Assembly: GCA_016926735.1 (NCBI GenBank)
Contig: JAFGOA010000014.1
Coordinates: 28,112-92,111, forward strand
Reading direction: 5' to 3'
From: Promethearchaeota archaeon
GTDB lineage: Archaea > Asgardarchaeota > Lokiarchaeia > Sigyniarchaeales > SOKP01
Length of the DNA: 64,000 bases
The notes below the pieces were generated by a model. It worked only from the letters and a program-made list of their open reading frames with translations. It was not told the origin of the DNA and ran no database searches. Below are positions 47,786-56,612 of the stretch, one piece after another; position 1 is the stretch's first letter, and each line of letters starts with the position of its first letter. Made by a program: the position numbers and the translations under genes.

Positions 47786-48796
47786 CTAAACCTCTTCTGA
47801 AACAAAAAATTTATTAACTAAACCCAATGCAAGCGTTCTAAAAGCATCATTAACATTATCTCCCGTTTTAGCTGATGTTTCAATATAAGAAATTCCAAGA
47901 TCTTTTGCTAAAGCCTCTCCTTCCTCTCTTGATACTTGTTTTTTATCTTTTAAGTCTATTTTGTTTCCAATTAAAATAAGATTGATATCGGGAGTTATTG
48001 CTTTTATTTCATTATACCATGATTTAATGTTATCATAAGTATCTTTACGGGTTACGTCATATACTAAAAGACCTGCTTCTGCGTTTCCTAAGTAATTCTT
48101 TCTAACACGCTTAAATTGTGTTTGTCCGGCTAAATCCCAAAGAACAAAGCGGACTAAGGTGTCTAAATCATCAAATTCGCATTCTTTTTTCATAATACTA
48201 ACCCCTATTGTTTCTTTGTAATCTTGAGCAAATGTCCCTTCTACAAATCTATGTACCATGCTTGTCTTTCCAACTCCTCCATCTCCTCCTAATATTAACT
48301 TAAAAGCATATTCACTAGCATTAATTTTTATTTTTTGGAGTTTATCAACCTTTCTCTCTATATGAGAACCTGTAAGAGATGAGATTTTTGGAATAACAGG
48401 ACTAACGGTTCTTCCATCAAAAATACGAGCGATTTTTTCAGCAGTTAAATACGCTAAAGGAAAGACGGGATCAATCATTGCCAATGAATCTAACACAGTT
48501 ACAAAAACAGCCTCTGGACCTGCTTCACAAAATATTAATCGATATTCATCAGTATCAAAGGTACCAGTACCAAATGAACCAGAGCTAAATTCTTGTGTTA
48601 TTCTATTTAAAACAGGTTCTACTAAAGCACTTAAACCCCCTACAATATCTTCCTCAACTGATTTGTCACCTGATCCTGAAATTGTATCCATAATTAAACC
48701 CTCTCGATTAACAATTATTGCCGCAACTAGATCATCTTTTATTTCTTGTCTGTACCATTTCAATAAAGCACTTAATTTTTCCCTATCTACTGACAT
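47786..48796 (-). CDS. Roadblock/LC7 - Ras-like small GTPase fusion
   Basis: This 336-residue protein joins an N-terminal Roadblock/LC7-like domain (about residues 5-120: AAIIVNREGLIMDTISGSGD and YRLIFCEAGPEAVFVTVLD) to a C-terminal Ras/Rab-type GTPase (about 163-330). The G boxes are complete: G1 GGDGGVGKTS, G2 threonine in YKETIGV, G3 WDLAGQ (with the Q needed for hydrolysis), G4 GNKID, G5 ETSAK. There is no C-terminal cysteine for prenylation. In bacteria MglB and in eukaryotes Ragulator-type Roadblock proteins regulate or scaffold GTPases, so the fusion may carry its own regulator. Expanded small-GTPase families are a hallmark of Asgard archaea. It likely acts in signalling or membrane/cytoskeletal organisation. 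Confidence 0.93.
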   Translation of the reverse strand: MSVDREKLSALLKWYRQEIKDDLVAAIIVNREGLIMDTISGSGDKSVEEDIVGGLSALVEPVLNRITQEFSSGSFGTGTFDTDEYRLIFCEAGPEAVFVTVLDSLAMIDPVFPLAYLTAEKIARIFDGRTVSPVIPKISSLTGSHIERKVDKLQKIKINASEYAFKLILGGDGGVGKTSMVHRFVEGTFAQDYKETIGVSIMKKECEFDDLDTLVRFVLWDLAGQTQFKRVRKNYLGNAEAGLLVYDVTRKDTYDNIKSWYNEIKAITPDINLILIGNKIDLKDKKQVSREEGEALAKDLGISYIETSAKTGDNVNDAFRTLALGLVNKFFVSEEV

Positions 48797-48964
48797 AAAT
48801 TTTTCACTTAGATTTTTTAAAAATTCATATTGTTTTATCTAAAAATCAATAACTACTTTCTTTTTAAATAATATTTTAGAAATTTAAATTTTTAGAATAC
48901 TTAAATAATCAATAATTAAGATATGATTCTTTGTATTTATTATTTTTAATTTCAAAGAAAAAGA

Positions 48965-49729
48965 TTACATTATCAATAATTCATTTCTTTTAAGAGTATT
49001 TTCTAACATACTTATTTTTTGGATACATTCTGGATTCTCTGCAGTAAAATCATCCGTTTTTAAGATATATAATGTACCTATACCATCCACGTTTTTAATC
49101 ACAAAATATTCTTCCAAACCTTCAATATCTATCATTAGTTGAAAAAATGTTAAATATCCTGTCATTATTGGTGGTTTTCCATGTGTTTGCTTGGATAATT
49201 CATGAGAAATAATTCTAACGTGGTAAGGTTGCCAATGATTTATTGAAGTCGTCATTAAGTTTTCCATTATCTCCAATCTATAGAAATCTTGCCATTCAGA
49301 TTTTGGGAAATTTATTATAATATTGTTATAAACCTCTTCTTTTGCCTCTACATCTGTTCTTTCTGGTTGTTGATACATTCCTGCCCTAATAAAGATGGTG
49401 AATGTTTTATCTTTTCTATTTACATATTTCATTTGAAATCCTGTTGGTGAATATGATTCTAATGTTAAATTTGTACCTTTCGTCCCATTTGGTTTATAAT
49501 AATACGTATCATCCGAAAAAATTAGTGGAAATATAGTTGTTTTAAAGAATTCCTCTTCAAGAATAATTGGAATATACTTTTTTGTAGTTTCATTATATAC
49601 TTCTAATTCTTTAAATGCAGGATGGACTTTTGCTAGGGATTTTAAATAATTTAAAGATTCTAAAAGATATTCAGTAACATTTATCATCCTCCCTTTCCAA
49701 TATGCTCCTAAATAAAAATCTTCTTTCAT
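48965..49729 (-). CDS. Imm52-like immunity-protein-family member (tentative)
   Basis: This 254-residue protein has no signal or membrane segment. Its start (DFYLGAYWKGRMINVTEYL, then LLESLNYLKSLAKVHPAFKE) recalls the Imm52 family of immunity proteins from bacterial polymorphic toxin systems, which typically begin with a YLGAYWG-like motif followed by a helix and DPAF. Later aromatic-rich strands (FTIFIRAGMYQQP, NHWQPYHVRIISHEL) are compatible. Family members are thought to neutralise nuclease toxins. No toxin gene is next to it; the neighbours are the GTPase gene and a PadR-type regulator. The call is from memory of the family pattern and could be wrong. Confidence 0.5.
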   Translation of the reverse strand: MKEDFYLGAYWKGRMINVTEYLLESLNYLKSLAKVHPAFKELEVYNETTKKYIPIILEEEFFKTTIFPLIFSDDTYYYKPNGTKGTNLTLESYSPTGFQMKYVNRKDKTFTIFIRAGMYQQPERTDVEAKEEVYNNIIINFPKSEWQDFYRLEIMENLMTTSINHWQPYHVRIISHELSKQTHGKPPIMTGYLTFFQLMIDIEGLEEYFVIKNVDGIGTLYILKTDDFTAENPECIQKISMLENTLKRNELLIM

Positions 49730-49875
49730 TTAAAATTGGCTCTCTAATCTTCAATGGAATATTTCAAAAATAAATAATAAAAAAATAAAAACTTTAGGAA
49801 TAATTAAAAAAGAAAATTAGAATAATATAAGGGAGATAATAAAATTCAAATAGAGAATTCTTTAAAAATCATTTA

Positions 49876-50808
49876 TTATTCTTTTAAAGATTGAGCAATG
49901 ATAATATCTACAAAATATTTGTTTTCTTCAATTTCTACGTTGTTAAATAGACTATATAAGAGAGTCATTATTTCTTTATTGTTGATTGTTTGATAATTTG
50001 AATGTATATCTAAGGGTAAAAAGGATTTTAATTGATTTTTATATTTTTCAGGGGAATTTTGCAATAGTTCTATTATTAGATCATTTACAATGTTGGGACG
50101 GGAATATTCCTCTTTATTTTCTAAAGCTAAACAAAAAACACCTTTTTTTTTTAAAAATTTTTGATATTTTTCAATATTATTTTTGAATTCTGGAAATATT
50201 TTTCTCCCAATCACGAAAATAAAATCCATACTTTGGGGTTTCATTTCTAAATTCATATCAATTTGTTTTACATTTATTTTTGTTCTTTTGAAAAAGAAAT
50301 CAATGTTATAATTTTGGATTTTTAAAGGATTTACATAAAGATTGAGATTAATATTAAAAGGTATAAAAAAACTATAGATGGTAGTTATTTGATTTTCAAA
50401 GGTATATTCATCTGGAAAACTTATAAAACAATTCTTTCCTTCAAATTTTTTAGAATCATATCCTCGTTTTCTAAAAATCTCATGACATAGTGTTACTGAA
50501 ATCTTAAGATATCTATCAAATATTAAACCATAAAAAAAACTAGCAGATTCTATTATATTACTGTAATATAATTCTTTTCCCTTTTGAGTCAAAGTAAGAA
50601 TTATCCTATTTGGACCATTTGAAGAATCATTTGTATCTCCTTGTACCAAACCATTATTTTTCATAAAACGTAGTATTTTATAGAGATATGAAGATTTCTG
50701 AATAATGCCATTCTCTGATAAGATAAGAAATAGATCATATCCATAAGTAGGAGTATTATTTAAAATTTTTAAGACTTCAAATTGAATGAGTTCTGATTTT
50801 TTTTTCAT
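49876..50808 (-). CDS. PadR-like winged-helix regulator with degenerate methyltransferase-like C-terminus
   Basis: This 310-residue protein has an N-terminal PadR-type winged helix (residues 1-90: LIQFEVLKILNNTPTYGYDL, recognition helix SSYLYKILRFMKNNGLV, then LTLTQKGKELYY). The remaining 210 residues end in alternating strands and helices (MDFIFVIGRKIFPEFKNN, then KFLKKKGVFCLALENKEE), laid out like the last strands of a class I methyltransferase but without a glycine-rich SAM motif. This might be a ligand-sensing domain derived from an enzyme. It is just downstream of a MacB/LolD-type ABC operon on the same strand and is the likely regulator of it. Confidence 0.65.
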   Translation of the reverse strand: MKKKSELIQFEVLKILNNTPTYGYDLFLILSENGIIQKSSYLYKILRFMKNNGLVQGDTNDSSNGPNRIILTLTQKGKELYYSNIIESASFFYGLIFDRYLKISVTLCHEIFRKRGYDSKKFEGKNCFISFPDEYTFENQITTIYSFFIPFNINLNLYVNPLKIQNYNIDFFFKRTKINVKQIDMNLEMKPQSMDFIFVIGRKIFPEFKNNIEKYQKFLKKKGVFCLALENKEEYSRPNIVNDLIIELLQNSPEKYKNQLKSFLPLDIHSNYQTINNKEIMTLLYSLFNNVEIEENKYFVDIIIAQSLKE

Positions 50809-50891
50809 AGTGTATTTATTATCTATTTAATTGAATAAAACCAATTATTCAAATTAATTGAAAAAAAAAAAGTTAATCAAAAAAAAAAAAA

Positions 50892-52115
50892 TTATTCATA
50901 TCGTAATGTTTTTATTGGTTCTAACCTTGATGCAGCCCAAGCGGGGTATAAACCAAAAATGATTGAAACTCCAATACCAAAGAAAAATGCATCTCTTATT
51001 AGAGACAGGGTGAATATTGGTTGAATAATCCCAATTTCAACACCCATCATTTGAGTACCTAAATCTCCAATATAACCACTAAAAACATTCGCAAAAATCC
51101 ATCCCATACCAATTCCTACAAGAGATCCTACCAATCCAATTATGATGGATTCAGATAAGAAAACCATTATCAAAGATTCATTTTTCATCCCTAAAGCTTT
51201 TAAAATTCCTATTTCTCTTTTACGTTGTATTAGGGAAATAAACATTGTATTCATAATTCCAATTCCACCTACAATTAGTGAAATTGTAGCTATTGTTCCT
51301 AAAAATGACTCAATAGAACTGAATGTTGATTCAATTGCTTCAATATAAATTATTGGAGATATTATTTGAACTTGAGAATTGAACATATCATCTATTTCAG
51401 AAGAGACACTATTGATGATAGATTCATTATTGTCATCTAGCATAAGAATAAAGTAGGTGACAATTTCTATATCAAATATTTCCTTCATTTTTTCAATTTG
51501 TAGATATATTCCTTCATCGCTAGGCCCAATTCCGATAAATAGGCCCCCTAAATTCTTAAGACTTCCAGCTACAGTCCCTTTATATGTTTGATTTCCATAA
51601 ATAGCGGTTATATTTATAGATTCTCCAATATTTACAACATTAGTTATGTAATCTCCTATGACAAATTGAGTACTATTCGCTTCTGATGGAATAATTCCAT
51701 TTTCAACAATAAACCGATTTGGATAAAGAACACCAAAATTACTAAAATCAACACCAAAAATAGGCACTATTTCATCATCTGAATTATTAAAAATGGCATA
51801 GCAATATATTTGAATTATAGGTACTACTAATATTACATGATCTATGTCTTGAAATGCTGTTATATTGTTGTAATAAAGTTGAAAAGAAGGATCATTTTCT
51901 TCAAATAATCTTATATCCTTATGTACAACTAGTGTTTTTGTGCTAAAACCCTCTTCAAATTGTGATTTTACGGTAGTTTCAAATCCATTACTAAGGGAGG
52001 AAAGACTGGTTATTGCAGCAATACCAATTAAAACTCCTAATATTGTCAAAAAACTTCTCAATTTGTGTGTCACCAGAGATTTTCCTGCGTATCTAAAATT
52101 GTTTATCAATTTCAT
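50892..52115 (-). CDS. MacB/LolC-type ABC transporter permease (FtsX fold)
   Basis: This 407-residue protein has an N-terminal membrane segment (FLTILGVLIGIAAITSLSSL), an external domain of about 220 residues (MacB_PCD type), and three C-terminal membrane segments with the FtsX signature region around IGIMNTMFISLIQRKREIGILKALGM (quoted in part: RKREIGILKALGM). It ends in YPAWAASRLEPIKTLRYE, typical of the family. Such permeases are mechanotransmitters that drive export or extraction of molecules at the membrane's outer face. The ATPase gene lies 21 bases upstream. Confidence 0.93.
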   Translation of the reverse strand: MKLINNFRYAGKSLVTHKLRSFLTILGVLIGIAAITSLSSLSNGFETTVKSQFEEGFSTKTLVVHKDIRLFEENDPSFQLYYNNITAFQDIDHVILVVPIIQIYCYAIFNNSDDEIVPIFGVDFSNFGVLYPNRFIVENGIIPSEANSTQFVIGDYITNVVNIGESINITAIYGNQTYKGTVAGSLKNLGGLFIGIGPSDEGIYLQIEKMKEIFDIEIVTYFILMLDDNNESIINSVSSEIDDMFNSQVQIISPIIYIEAIESTFSSIESFLGTIATISLIVGGIGIMNTMFISLIQRKREIGILKALGMKNESLIMVFLSESIIIGLVGSLVGIGMGWIFANVFSGYIGDLGTQMMGVEIGIIQPIFTLSLIRDAFFFGIGVSIIFGLYPAWAASRLEPIKTLRYE

Positions 52116-52136
52116 TTATTTCACTTCTCTTAATTT

Positions 52137-52841
52137 TTATAAAATTCCTAGTTTTTTTCCTATTTGAGGATTATTTATCAACTTTCCATCAATTAAATAT
52201 TCAATCCGATCTGTTAATTTTGCAATTTCTGAATCGTGGGTTATCATTATAACTGTGATACCTTTTTCTTTATTTAATCTCTTTATATAAGACATTATGA
52301 TATCTCGAGTTTTAGTGTCAACATTTCCAGTGGGCTCATCCATTAATAAATAAGTTGGATCTTGAGCTAATGCGCGAGCAATTGCAACTCGTTGTTTTTG
52401 CCCTCCACTAAGTTCATTAGGTTTGTGATTCATACGATCTCCTAATCCCATGGCCTCTAATATTGATGATATTCTCTTTTTCCGTTCTGATCTTGAAATA
52501 TTTTTTATAATTAATGCTAATTCTATATTTTTATATGCTGATAATCGAGGAATTAAGTTAAAAAATTGAAAAATAAATCCAATTTTCCTTCTCAATTCTG
52601 CCCTCTTATTGTTACTTAGTCTAGAAATATTTATCCCATTTACAATAATTTCACCTTCAGTTGGGATATCTAACAATCCAAATAAGTTTAATAATGTAGA
52701 TTTACCAGAGCCAGAGGGGCCAAGTATCGAGATAAATTCTCCCTCTTCAATATTTAGATTTATCCCCCTTAAAGCATGGACTATTATCTTACCTTGGATG
52801 TAAGATTTCTTTAAATTATCTGTTTTGAGTATATATTTCAT
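52137..52841 (-). CDS. ABC transporter ATP-binding protein, MacB/LolD type
   Basis: This 234-residue ATPase pairs with the FtsX-fold permease encoded downstream. Walker A GPSGSGKST, Q-loop IFQFFNLIPRLSAYKN, signature LSGGQKQRVAIARALAQ, Walker B YLLMDEPTGNVD and H-loop MITHDSEIAK are all present. Length and the FNLIPRL Q-loop are typical of the LolD/MacB/FtsE subgroup. It is the first gene of a probable three-gene unit (ATPase, permease, PadR-like regulator). Confidence 0.94.
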   Translation of the reverse strand: MKYILKTDNLKKSYIQGKIIVHALRGINLNIEEGEFISILGPSGSGKSTLLNLFGLLDIPTEGEIIVNGINISRLSNNKRAELRRKIGFIFQFFNLIPRLSAYKNIELALIIKNISRSERKKRISSILEAMGLGDRMNHKPNELSGGQKQRVAIARALAQDPTYLLMDEPTGNVDTKTRDIIMSYIKRLNKEKGITVIMITHDSEIAKLTDRIEYLIDGKLINNPQIGKKLGIL

Positions 52842-53164
52842 TTTTCTTTACAAACCCTCATATTTTATAAATATTTAATTTCCAAAATCTAGCAGTAAAT
52901 ATAAGTAATTAAGTGAATTTTGACTAGTGTCCAATTTTCCAATAGATATGAGAATTTACATCTCTTTTAAAACGCACTTTCTTTGAAGAAAAGAATTAAT
53001 GAGCGTTGAAGTTATCTTAAAAATGAATAAGTACTTAAAAATAATACGATCCACTCGTGGTATTGTTTTTAGAAATAATTCTTAACTAACAAAAATTTTT
53101 TAGTAAACAATAATTAACATAAAAAAGATTTAAATGCAGATAAAATAATTATTTTTTCCTTTCA
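52842..53164. other. Intergenic region with a small inverted repeat
   Basis: About 320 AT-rich bases between the divergent ABC ATPase and acetyltransferase genes, so it must hold both promoters. An imperfect palindrome around CCACtcGTGG (53051-53060), flanked by AATAC and GTATT, may be an operator or a relic hairpin. Nothing else is seen. Confidence 0.45.
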
Positions 53165-53686
53165 ATGTTAGAATTTCGCTTAGCTAAGAAAAGAGATTTA
53201 GAAATTATTCTATCTCTCTATAATAGAACTAAAAATGATTTATTGAAAAATAATATTTTACAATGGGGGACTTGGGGGGATGGATATCCAAATAGAGATT
53301 TTATAAAAGATAGAATAAGAAAAAAAGAGCTCTTTGTATTGACATATTATGATAAAATTATTGGTTCTGTAAGTTTAAATCAAGAACAATCAATAGAATG
53401 GAACATTATTTCATGGGAGGGAGACATCGAGAGTTCTCTTTTAATTCATGCGATGATTATAGATCCAACACAACAGGGGAATGGCTACGGTTCCAAATTA
53501 TTAGAATATTGTGAAAATTATGCTAAAAACCAAGGTTTAAAATATATTAGATTAGATGCTTTTACTAAAAATAAGATATCAAATAAATTATACTTAACTC
53601 GGGATTATAAAAACCTTGGAACTGTAATATTCAGATTTAAACCAGAAAATAATCAAGAATATTATTGTTATGAGAAAGAATTATAG
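53165..53686 (+). CDS. GNAT-family N-acetyltransferase
   Basis: This 173-residue protein should transfer an acetyl group from acetyl-CoA to an amine of unknown identity. The acetyl-CoA pyrophosphate-binding motif QQGNGYGSKLLEYCE (near residue 108) follows the core strand HAMIIDPT, and the later YIRLDAFTKNKISNKLYL segment is typical of the family's C-terminal half. The DGYPNRDFI and VGSVSL-like strands precede it. Length is normal for a single-domain GNAT. It stands alone, divergent from the ABC operon, and a T-rich tract follows its stop (53707-53715). Confidence 0.88.
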   Translation: MLEFRLAKKRDLEIILSLYNRTKNDLLKNNILQWGTWGDGYPNRDFIKDRIRKKELFVLTYYDKIIGSVSLNQEQSIEWNIISWEGDIESSLLIHAMIIDPTQQGNGYGSKLLEYCENYAKNQGLKYIRLDAFTKNKISNKLYLTRDYKNLGTVIFRFKPENNQEYYCYEKEL

Positions 53687-53908
53687 TAAATATCAAACGA
53701 TACCATTTTTTTTTATCAAATTTTGCATTAAATAATTGGAATATACTATTTTTTTACTATAGGATATTTAAACTAAAAAGAAATAGACAATCAAAGATTA
53801 TGCAATCTTTTTATATTACTCTCAGAGATAGTAAAAATTTTAAAACATAGATTATTTTTGTTAGTAATTAATATTTTCAAATAAAATTAAAATATTCTAT
53901 ACTTCAAT

Positions 53909-54105
53909 GCGGGGGTTGCCAAGAGCCCTAGATGAAAAAACTAGCATCTATTCAACAGATCTTAATGCTCAATAATCGAGCAGGCTGGAAATCTGGTCTA
54001 CGGCGTTGCGTTGAGGTCGCAATGGCAATGGCATAAAAGAGAAAAAAAAAGAAAAATATTTTTGCCGCCAACAGGCCTTCGTGGGTTCGAATCCCACCTC
54101 CCGCA
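53909..54105 (+). tRNA. tRNA-Leu (anticodon GAG) with two apparent non-canonical introns
   Basis: Acceptor GCGGGGG/CTCCCGC with discriminator A, D-stem GCC/GGC, anticodon stem TTGCG/CGCAA with loop TTGAGGT (GAG, leucine), T arm GTGGG-TTCGAAT-CCCAC. There is no intron at 37/38. Instead about 68 nt of extra sequence interrupts the D loop (roughly 53925-53992; closing AGCC/GGCT, hairpins TAGATG/CATCTA and TGCTC/GAGCA) and about 44 nt interrupts the long variable arm (roughly 54027-54070). The latter has TGGC/GCCA flanked by 3-nt bulges AAT and ACA and an inner GGCA/TGCC helix, a bulge-helix-bulge-like site. Exact splice points are uncertain by a few bases. Confidence 0.85.
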
Positions 54106-54234
54106 TTTTATTTGAATTGCGATTTAATATTATATTTCTAATTATCACGTTTTTTATATTGTATAAATATATATAATCCTAAAATTAAGAAATTCATAGG
54201 AATTCAACATAAAGATTTATTTACAATTCAGAAT

Positions 54235-54942
54235 CTATTTATTCTTTAAAGTAATTAGTTTGTTATTTTGTAGTAAATTCTTTATTTTTGGTGATATACA
54301 TAGAGTATTATTCTCTGAATCAACATACTTGAGTATATTTTGTTCTAACATAATTTTAAGAATAGAATACACTTTTTCTCTCGCAATATCTACATTTTTA
54401 TGGACATCTGCCATTTTGATATCCTCTGTAGATAAGATTAAATCCAGGATTTTTTGATTTTTTTTTTTTTTCAGAAAATAATGAAGTTTTCCAAGATCAT
54501 CATCCATGGTTATAGGAAGAAAAACACTATATTTTCCAATTTTTATTTTTTTTATTAAGTCGAATTTCATAAGAAGTTTTAAATGCCAGAGAAATTGACC
54601 TGTACTTCCTGATTGAAGGTTGAATACTTTTTCTCTTAATAAAGAAAAGGTTGCTCCATTATTTAAATAAATAAGATCATACATTTTTCGTCTATATTGA
54701 TTAAATAAAACGGTTTTTTTAGTATGTTTTGATCCATCAATAAGGATTTTTTTGCTAAATAAAAGTTGGATTATTTCTAATAATCCTTTACGGGGTATTT
54801 GTAATTGACGTTTTGATCTACTATAAATAATCTCTATATTTAACACTTTATTTTCATTGACAATCTCTTCAGCGACTTCCAAAACTTTTTGGACACTGAG
54901 ATGCTTTGATTGAATAATTGAATCTGAAATGTTAGAGATCAT
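54235..54942 (-). CDS. Winged-helix transcriptional regulator (two-wHTH archaeal type)
   Basis: This 235-residue protein carries two winged-helix-like regions: one around residues 80-130 (MYDLIYLNNGATFSLLREKV, then GQFLWHLKLLMKFDLIKKI) and one at the C-terminus (KILDLILSTEDIKMADVHKN, then VYSILKIMLEQNILKYV). This duplicated layout is common in archaeal regulators of membrane-protein genes. The stop of the 7TM gene and this start are 10 bases apart on the same strand, so the two are co-transcribed and may form a receptor-regulator pair. A copy of its 3' end lies at 56699-56793. Confidence 0.75.
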   Translation of the reverse strand: MISNISDSIIQSKHLSVQKVLEVAEEIVNENKVLNIEIIYSRSKRQLQIPRKGLLEIIQLLFSKKILIDGSKHTKKTVLFNQYRRKMYDLIYLNNGATFSLLREKVFNLQSGSTGQFLWHLKLLMKFDLIKKIKIGKYSVFLPITMDDDLGKLHYFLKKKKNQKILDLILSTEDIKMADVHKNVDIAREKVYSILKIMLEQNILKYVDSENNTLCISPKIKNLLQNNKLITLKNK

Positions 54943-54952
54943 TTTTATTAAA

Positions 54953-56269
54953 TTATATATTTTTATTTTCTTTATTTTTATTATTTAGGATATTAAATTT
55001 GGTATCTAATTCTTCTAATTCATCAACATTTTCATTATAAAATTCGAGAAACTCTTCTGATAATGAAATAGGAGACTTTGCTAAATCTGAATGTATATCT
55101 TCATATTCAGTCTCCTGTCTAAACAAGTTTTTATATTTTTCTTCTATAAATTGAGGTAGACTTAATTTTTTATACGATAATAATAGGGGATGTTTCTTAT
55201 CTTTAACAAATCTGTAGGGAAAATTGGAGAAATATTTCAATATTAATTCATAAGCAGATTGATATTCACTCATATCTACACATCCTTTCTTTAGAATTCG
55301 TTCAAATTTATCTTCAAAATCTTTTGAAAAATGTGAAACCGCAGTTCTTAAAAGTTTAGAGGATTTTGTAGCAACAAGGCCAATTGTGATATATTTTGCT
55401 TTATTAAGAATTACTATACCCTCATCTAAATGAATATCTACTAGACTTCCAATATTAATTACTTCTTCACTAAGAGTTTGAATGGTATTAAGAAATCCTG
55501 TAAATGTAATCTCATTTAAATTTGACTCTGCCCAATCATGATCATATAACGGATATCCTTCATTATTCTTTACTAATAATCTATTAACTCTAAATGGTAA
55601 AATATAAAGAAGTTTAGGTTCTCTATATATGGCATATATAGTTATTCCCAATCCTAAAAACACAGTAATATCAGTTAGACTTAGGAAAATGTAGTGTATT
55701 TGGATCATGAACTGGAATGATATTGTTATAATTGAGCAAAGTAAAACGCCAATAAAAAAAATATTACCTTCCTTTTTAATGAGAATAGGGACATTCAATC
55801 TAGTTTTAAGTCCCCAATAAAACATATATATCGCATACATTGCAGTAATAAATAGAAATAATATTCGATAAACTCCTGTTATTTTCGAAGCCTTAAATCC
55901 ATTTGCTTCTATTGTTGTCACTCCACCAGGTTGAAAAGCTAAATATAATAGTAAAATACCCATTGCAAAAACAAGATAAAGACTATATGTTTTACTTGTA
56001 TCTTTAATAGTATAATTTATTCCAATAACAGCAAAGAAAACTGCTGGAAAAGAAAGAATACCTACAGTAATAGCACAGATTTCATAATTTAAGGTTGCTA
56101 AACTATCAAAAAATTTCAAAGCAGCCATTATAAATAAGGAAATTTTAATATAAAACAATGAAGGAATATTTTTGACTTTAGGTTTGATTACCATGAAAGT
56201 TGCTATTAAAAAAAAACTGATAGATCCTATTAACTTGATCAAAAACTCAATAAATTGTAAAATATACAT
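54953..56269 (-). CDS. 7TM protein with longin/Roadblock-like cytosolic domain
   Basis: This 438-residue protein has seven hydrophobic segments in its first 225 residues (starting IEFLIKLIGSISFFLIATFM and ending ITVFLGLGITIYAIYREP), giving an outside N-terminus and inside C-terminus by the positive-inside rule. From about 240 to 340 comes a soluble alpha/beta region (FTGFLNTIQTLSEEVI, VDIHLDEGIVILNKAKYITI) laid out like the longin or Roadblock folds common in Asgard sensor proteins. An acidic, coiled C-terminus follows. No histidine kinase motif is seen. Role inferred: membrane sensor or receptor, possibly signalling through small GTPases or the downstream wHTH protein. Confidence 0.7.
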   Translation of the reverse strand: MYILQFIEFLIKLIGSISFFLIATFMVIKPKVKNIPSLFYIKISLFIMAALKFFDSLATLNYEICAITVGILSFPAVFFAVIGINYTIKDTSKTYSLYLVFAMGILLLYLAFQPGGVTTIEANGFKASKITGVYRILFLFITAMYAIYMFYWGLKTRLNVPILIKKEGNIFFIGVLLCSIITISFQFMIQIHYIFLSLTDITVFLGLGITIYAIYREPKLLYILPFRVNRLLVKNNEGYPLYDHDWAESNLNEITFTGFLNTIQTLSEEVINIGSLVDIHLDEGIVILNKAKYITIGLVATKSSKLLRTAVSHFSKDFEDKFERILKKGCVDMSEYQSAYELILKYFSNFPYRFVKDKKHPLLLSYKKLSLPQFIEEKYKNLFRQETEYEDIHSDLAKSPISLSEEFLEFYNENVDELEELDTKFNILNNKNKENKNI

Positions 56270-56612
56270 TTTAGCTTCAAATAACCTCTATAAATTTCGA
56301 ATTATTTTGATAAGATTAAATTTAAATTGAAAAATAAAATTAATTCTTGGAGAATAACTAATTAATTTTAAATAATTCAACTCCGACCATTTGATTTTTT
56401 GTCTAAATCCACGATGTTATTCCCTATTAATATTATACTTACGGATATATAAATGTTAAGACAAAAAATCAAAGATAAAACAACACTTTTCCAATAAGAT
56501 CTTTAGTCTATATAGATATTCTCTTGAAATTGTTATCTTTAAAAATATTGAATTAGAATTTTTATACAAAAAAATAACAAATTAAGATAAAATCTCTCTT
56601 TAAATAAAGAAA
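56270..56612. other. Intergenic region upstream of the 7TM gene
   Basis: About 340 AT-rich bases with no recognisable gene. It presumably contains the promoter of the 7TM-wHTH operon. The fossil gene ends begin at 56613. Confidence 0.5.

Noticed and set aside
53043-53065. Second IS605-type end hairpin (CCACtcGTGG)
   Set aside because: The stem is short and lacks the flanking GTAGTTCAC-like end; kept only as a possible operator.
53925-53992. Box C/D sRNA hosted in the tRNA-Leu D-loop insertion
   Set aside because: A gatgaaa resembling box C is present but no CTGA box D is found at a proper place.
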